Origin: Nitrosotalea sp.
GTDB taxonomy: Archaea; Thermoproteota; Nitrososphaeria; Nitrososphaerales; Nitrosopumilaceae
Length of the DNA: 8,307 bases
NCBI GenBank assembly: GCA_023252335.1
Contig: JAJPEA010000083.1
Coordinates: 1-8,307 of the forward strand
Reading direction: 5' to 3'
Both the position numbers and the translations under genes were made by a program. How positions within the stretch are numbered: the stretch's first letter is position 1; each line of letters opens with the position of its first letter. The notes below the pieces were generated by a model, which was given only the letters and a program-made list of their open reading frames with translations, made no database searches and was not told the DNA's origin. Shown here one piece after another: positions 4,469 to 8,307 of the stretch.

Positions 4469-6559
4469 ATGAAATTAAATGCAAAAGTATTGTCTATTTT
4501 TTTGATCATCGTATTGCTGGAATCCAGTATCCAGACAAGCTTTCTGAATATTTCACAACAAACCCTTGACCACGCAAGTATGATTAAAAGCGCATTTGCT
4601 ACTTCAAATGATGACCTACAACAGATTGGAATCTATGGCATCTTTGGACTGGAAAATATGGAAAAAGATACAGTTGCAACCGGGGCATTCATTGCAAATT
4701 CAATTGTCATAAAGCAAGACTCTGTAATTTCCAAAGATTCTGCCTTTAATCGACCAAAAATAACTTGGACTTCACCTTCACTTGACATACAGGCTAGACC
4801 GTTTGCACCCATTCAACTCAACTTTACAAGCAACCCAAATATACAAAGTGCTTCGATAGTGATTTCAAATCAGATAGGAGCACTGATAACAGCGCCAAAA
4901 ACGCCTATAGATGCAAATGCATTACAACACCTTCCCATAACAATATCGATTCCGCCAAACACCTCTAGTGGTTGGCATAATGGCACCATTACGCTATTTG
5001 CAAACAATATCAAGCTATCAAACTCATTTTTTCTTAACATACTAGTGCCAACCATCACGTCACAAACAGTGCAAACTTCAACAGGAAACTTGACGTATAT
5101 TGCGACTCCCTCATCATCTCCATTTTTTACCAATACGTATGATGTTGCAACCTACTTTACTTTTACAAACGGTACAACTATTCCAATCCGTGCATACTAT
5201 GATGTCTTTACCAATCTTTCCACAATTACACCTGTGTCTTTACATGCCTCAACATCAGGATCGTCAAACGGGTTAATGTCAACATATGATTATCTTAAAA
5301 CCGTCATGAATAAGATGGCAGTGTTTAATTTTTGGCAGTCACATGAGGCTTCTGCTACAACCCAGGCATCTACTTGTACAAACTATGCCATGACATATCA
5401 TTTTCAATCCTATCCTTCTACAGTATCAAATGATTTGGATGTTGCAGTCAGTGCTCTTCATGCCAATCAAAATCCACTGATAATAAGAAATGACATATAC
5501 TGGAGTGATGTTGACAAGGGTTCTTTTGACAGCAACGGAAACTGGGTTCCAAATTATGACGATACTATCATTGATAATTATTTCAACAATGTGATTACCT
5601 CGGGAAAGAATGCCATGGTAATACTAGGTGTACATTCTCCTCCGGGAAAAATTGCTGAGAAAGGAACCAACATCTTTAGACAAACGTATGAACAATACGC
5701 ATATGCAAATGCAGCCAATGCATTTATCAATCACACCATCAACAGAATCAAAACACTTGGAGCACTAGATAGAGTCCAGTCTTGGCAGATAGATAATGAA
5801 CCAAACACACATCCAATGTTAAAATCGTTATTCAATGGTGGAATATTAACAAAAGTTGTAGATTGGCAAACGACATCCAGTGCGTTAAATCTATGGTCCA
5901 GTACAGTAAAGGCTCTTGACCCAGGCAAGCCAATAATAATCAACGTGTATCAACCATCACCCCAATATGTCATTCCACGAGCGTTACAAACAGGTATGGT
6001 GTTTTCAATAAAGCCGTTTGATAATTTACTTTCTAACAATTTTGCGTCAAGCCAACAATTGGCAGCTAACATTAGCATAATGGGATTTGACATTTACCCA
6101 GATCAATGGGTGAATCCATTTGAGAGCCTAACTAGTGGATTTAATGGAGCCCTGTTGCAGGTACAAAATCAGTTTACCGATGTACAAAACAATTATGCTT
6201 TTAGTGGCAGGTGGGGTATAGTTGAGATGCCTTCAGGCCCGCGAACTAGAATTGCGCTAGCACCACCTGTGACTATCCACGCATCAGATATATCCAATAT
6301 GATTAGTGTAGCAAGAAATACGTTAATCAATGGTCAGCCTCCTGCATTGATAGGGCTTTTCCAGCTTAGGGCACCTAACGATCTTGTTGCAAATCTGAAC
6401 TTGAGCAATGAATATGGTCTCATAAAAAACTCAAATGGTCATACATACTCTAATTTTCTTGCATCTATCAAAACTTCTGTTGTGCAGAACTGTCCTCCTC
6501 CTACAGGTCAACTGACTGTAATCACGAAAGATGGAAATGATAAGCCACAAATGAATTGA
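4469..6559 (+). CDS. Secreted protein with a clan GH-A-like (beta/alpha)8 glycosidase domain
   Basis: This 696-residue protein probably acts outside the cell on a glycan; the substrate is unknown. A hydrophobic N-terminal stretch (VLSIFLIIVLL, 7-17) is a signal peptide or anchor. A Thr/Ser/Asn-rich beta region (about 90-200) looks Ig-like and has several N-x-S/T sequons. The barrel domain runs from about 300 to 665. Its best signature is WQIDNEPN, with N443-E444-P445 matching the clan GH-A acid/base Asn-Glu-Pro. E586 in WGIVEMPSG, at the end of a predicted strand, is the likely nucleophile. FDIYP (540-544) between them also fits. I cannot place it in a numbered GH family. After the barrel a Pro-rich linker (CPPPTGQ) leads into LTVITKDGNDKPQ, which looks like the first strand of an Ig-like or carboxypeptidase-regulatory-like domain that stops abruptly. 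It precedes another secreted-protein gene. Confidence 0.75.
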   Translation: MKLNAKVLSIFLIIVLLESSIQTSFLNISQQTLDHASMIKSAFATSNDDLQQIGIYGIFGLENMEKDTVATGAFIANSIVIKQDSVISKDSAFNRPKITWTSPSLDIQARPFAPIQLNFTSNPNIQSASIVISNQIGALITAPKTPIDANALQHLPITISIPPNTSSGWHNGTITLFANNIKLSNSFFLNILVPTITSQTVQTSTGNLTYIATPSSSPFFTNTYDVATYFTFTNGTTIPIRAYYDVFTNLSTITPVSLHASTSGSSNGLMSTYDYLKTVMNKMAVFNFWQSHEASATTQASTCTNYAMTYHFQSYPSTVSNDLDVAVSALHANQNPLIIRNDIYWSDVDKGSFDSNGNWVPNYDDTIIDNYFNNVITSGKNAMVILGVHSPPGKIAEKGTNIFRQTYEQYAYANAANAFINHTINRIKTLGALDRVQSWQIDNEPNTHPMLKSLFNGGILTKVVDWQTTSSALNLWSSTVKALDPGKPIIINVYQPSPQYVIPRALQTGMVFSIKPFDNLLSNNFASSQQLAANISIMGFDIYPDQWVNPFESLTSGFNGALLQVQNQFTDVQNNYAFSGRWGIVEMPSGPRTRIALAPPVTIHASDISNMISVARNTLINGQPPALIGLFQLRAPNDLVANLNLSNEYGLIKNSNGHTYSNFLASIKTSVVQNCPPPTGQLTVITKDGNDKPQMN

Positions 6560-6605
6560 GGTAATGAAATAATATGCAAGAAACCTGAAAATGCTCAACA
6601 AAAGA

Positions 6606-6683
6606 TTTTAAAAAAATATATGAATGTGCCAGAAAAATCCTAGCTAAAAACGTTACTTGCTGCTGCAGTGAGGCTGACTTAAG
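6606..6683 (+). promoter_or_regulatory. Possible promoter elements for the propeller-like gene
   Basis: The 145-nt spacer holds two candidate boxes. TTTTAAAAAAATATA (6606-6620) would give a leader of roughly 60 nt. CTTAAG (6678-6683) sits about 24 nt before ATG 6705 and would make the message leaderless. A weak AAAGG lies 11 nt before the ATG (6689-6693), which would suit the longer leader. The presence of these boxes argues that the gene can be transcribed independently of the glycosidase-like gene. Confidence 0.3.
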
Positions 6684-6704
6684 AATCTAAAGGATGTACC
6701 GTAT

Positions 6705-8300
6705 ATGATGATCAAGTCCCGTACTATACCAAGTCTGGTCTTTATGATATCCCTAGTCGCATCTGCTCCAGTACTTGGTTCCATCCTAGTTCCAGCACAT
6801 GCCGATTCTCCATGGGATGGACAGGGACAAATTCATCCTGCAGGAAAAAAAATTGTCAAGGATCTTGATCTTGCACACGCAACGCAAAAACCAACTCAAA
6901 AAGCAATACCATATTACAGAATTAATGAAATACCATCCAAGTTACCATTAAACCAATCAATGGCTACAATTGTTGACACGCAAAAAATTAGAGCCCACTA
7001 TATCCCACGCCTGGAAAATACCAAGTCTCCTTTTAATTCCTCTTCCTCCAACTCTAGTACTATGAACGGTATTGCCTACGACAGCCTTACACCACCAGAT
7101 GTCCAAGTAGCTGCAGGACCATCTGATGTCATGGAGATGGTCAACCTGCAAGGCAAGATATGGGACAAGAATGAAACCGTAATACGCGGGCCTTTTGATC
7201 TTACCAACTTTTTTGGCACAGGCTCTGATTTTGTCTCAGACCCAAAGGTATTGTTTGACACTCAAAGCAACAGGTGGTTTAGCTCAATTACTGATGTATC
7301 AACTAGTAACGTTCTAGTCGCAGTATCTACAACAGCAGACCCAACAGGAGGTTACTGCATATACAACATACCTGGACCAAGCTCCACCATACTTGACCAG
7401 CCAATCATAGGTACAAGCGACGACAAGCTTACAGTCTCTGTAAATATTTTCTCTTCACTTACCCAACAAGCTAAAGGTGCTCAATTTTGGGTTATCAACA
7501 AAGGTGACATGCTACAGTGTTCCGGGGCAGGCTATGTCACAAAGACATTTAGCAACTATTTTTCAATCCATCCGGTACAATCTGATACCAGTACAACAAC
7601 GCAATACATGGTAGCAACATCGCAGACCAAGCAAGGATCTTTTGTTAATTTATTTTCTATAAACGGTGCTCCACCAAATCTAGTGTCGTTTTCAGTAAAA
7701 AACATCAAGGTTTCATCAATTGCAAGCCCTCCTAGTGCAGTCCAGAAAGGTTCTGTATTCAGACTAGATACAGGAGACTATCGTGTACAAGATGCTGTCT
7801 GGACAAATGGAATCCTGTGGCTTGCACACAATAACATGTGCACCCCTACAGGTGACACTAGTGCAAGGTCATGTCTGCATCTAGTAGAGATAGACACTGG
7901 CACCATGTCAATAAAACAAGATTTTGACTATGGTGAAGCAGGCAAGTACGTTTTCTATCCTGCACTACGACAGATTCCAAGCAGTGGGAATCTAGTGCTT
8001 GTCTATGGTTATTCGTCATCTTCAAACTATCCTGGCATAAAAATAACAGATCAGGCGTCAAGTGACCCTGTTAAATCATTTGAGACCCCGCAGGTGGTGC
8101 AAGCTGGAAGCGGTCCTGTGAACCTCTTTTTTAGCTGTCTGAGTATCAACGGATGCAGATACGGCGATTACTTTGGTGCAGGCCTTGATGGAAATACAAA
8201 CCAAGTCTGGGTTGCAGGCGAGTATGGTTCAGGTGTACGCAGTGACATCTTTGATCCAGGCTCGACATGGGCTACAGAAATAGGAGACTTTGAGGGATAA
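6705..8300 (+). CDS. Secreted beta-propeller-like protein of unknown function
   Basis: This 531-residue protein has a classical signal peptide: a basic start (MMIKSR), a hydrophobic core (about 8-29) and an AHA-DS cleavage site after residue 33. A polar, Pro/Ser/Asn-rich stretch follows to about residue 120. The remainder is strand-rich with repeated Trp/Tyr/Gly turns. PPDVQVAAGPSDVMEMVN (130-147), SDPKVLFDTQSNRWF and a C-terminal GDYFGAGLDG (487 on) recall exported propeller-like proteins with 'PPD-AxGPxx-VN', 'DPxVLxD-xRW' and 'GDYxGxxxD' motifs. I know these only as uncharacterised surface proteins. Six cysteines, four in two close pairs (MCTPTGDTSARSC and SCLSINGC), suggest disulfides. 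No catalytic motif is evident; ligand binding or adhesion is a guess. ATG 6705 and 6708 are both possible starts. It may share a surface role with the upstream glycosidase-like protein. Confidence 0.75.
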   Translation: MMIKSRTIPSLVFMISLVASAPVLGSILVPAHADSPWDGQGQIHPAGKKIVKDLDLAHATQKPTQKAIPYYRINEIPSKLPLNQSMATIVDTQKIRAHYIPRLENTKSPFNSSSSNSSTMNGIAYDSLTPPDVQVAAGPSDVMEMVNLQGKIWDKNETVIRGPFDLTNFFGTGSDFVSDPKVLFDTQSNRWFSSITDVSTSNVLVAVSTTADPTGGYCIYNIPGPSSTILDQPIIGTSDDKLTVSVNIFSSLTQQAKGAQFWVINKGDMLQCSGAGYVTKTFSNYFSIHPVQSDTSTTTQYMVATSQTKQGSFVNLFSINGAPPNLVSFSVKNIKVSSIASPPSAVQKGSVFRLDTGDYRVQDAVWTNGILWLAHNNMCTPTGDTSARSCLHLVEIDTGTMSIKQDFDYGEAGKYVFYPALRQIPSSGNLVLVYGYSSSSNYPGIKITDQASSDPVKSFETPQVVQAGSGPVNLFFSCLSINGCRYGDYFGAGLDGNTNQVWVAGEYGSGVRSDIFDPGSTWATEIGDFEG

Positions 8301-8307
8301 AACAAAA

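Noticed and set aside
6560..6704. Possible frameshifted continuation of the glycosidase-like protein
   Set aside because: All three plus-strand frames hit stops within a few tens of bases, so no continuation of the C-terminal domain is recoverable.

Overview
The window most resembles chromosome of a mesophilic archaeon, probably Nitrososphaerota (Thaumarchaeota). The support is indirect: A/T-rich TATA-like boxes sit about 25-30 nt upstream of start codons with very short leaders, classical Shine-Dalgarno sites are scarce, GTG and TTG starts appear, and two long secreted proteins are of a kind I associate with this group. I see no rRNA, tRNA, CRISPR array, transposase or prophage gene. The phylum call is inference from style, not from a marker gene.

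Layout, left to right. Positions 3-116 hold the last 37 codons of a plus-strand HAD-type phosphatase. It converges on a minus-strand membrane-anchored family 2 glycosyltransferase (167-1378). A gene-poor stretch (about 1379-1769) follows, with one possible 44-codon plus-strand ORF that has its own TATA-like box and an abutting 10-bp palindrome. A tight minus-strand cluster comes next, in transcription order: a TM0106-type RecB-like nuclease (3590-2100), a Doc/Fic protein lacking its N-terminal part (2103-1879), and a 34- to 41-residue lysine-rich ORF (1895-1770). The nuclease stop and the Doc-like GTG start overlap by 4 nt (GTGA). An 11-bp direct repeat brackets the Doc/small-ORF segment and ends exactly at the nuclease stop. 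A minus-strand four-helix membrane protein (4206-3739) lies upstream of the nuclease.

Right of a divergent regulatory region (4207-4468), rich in palindromes, are two plus-strand secreted proteins: a 696-residue protein with a clan GH-A-like glycosidase domain (4469-6559) and a 531-residue exported protein that looks like a beta-propeller (6705-8300). The two are separated by 145 nt and each appears to have its own promoter.

Functionally the window splits into a surface or cell-envelope theme (membrane glycosyltransferase, four-helix membrane protein, exported glycosidase-like and propeller proteins) and a small nuclease/Doc cluster. The cluster is the best candidate for something unusual. 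It could be a coupled nuclease plus Fic-core unit, or simply a decaying toxin gene left next to a housekeeping nuclease; the sequence alone does not decide.
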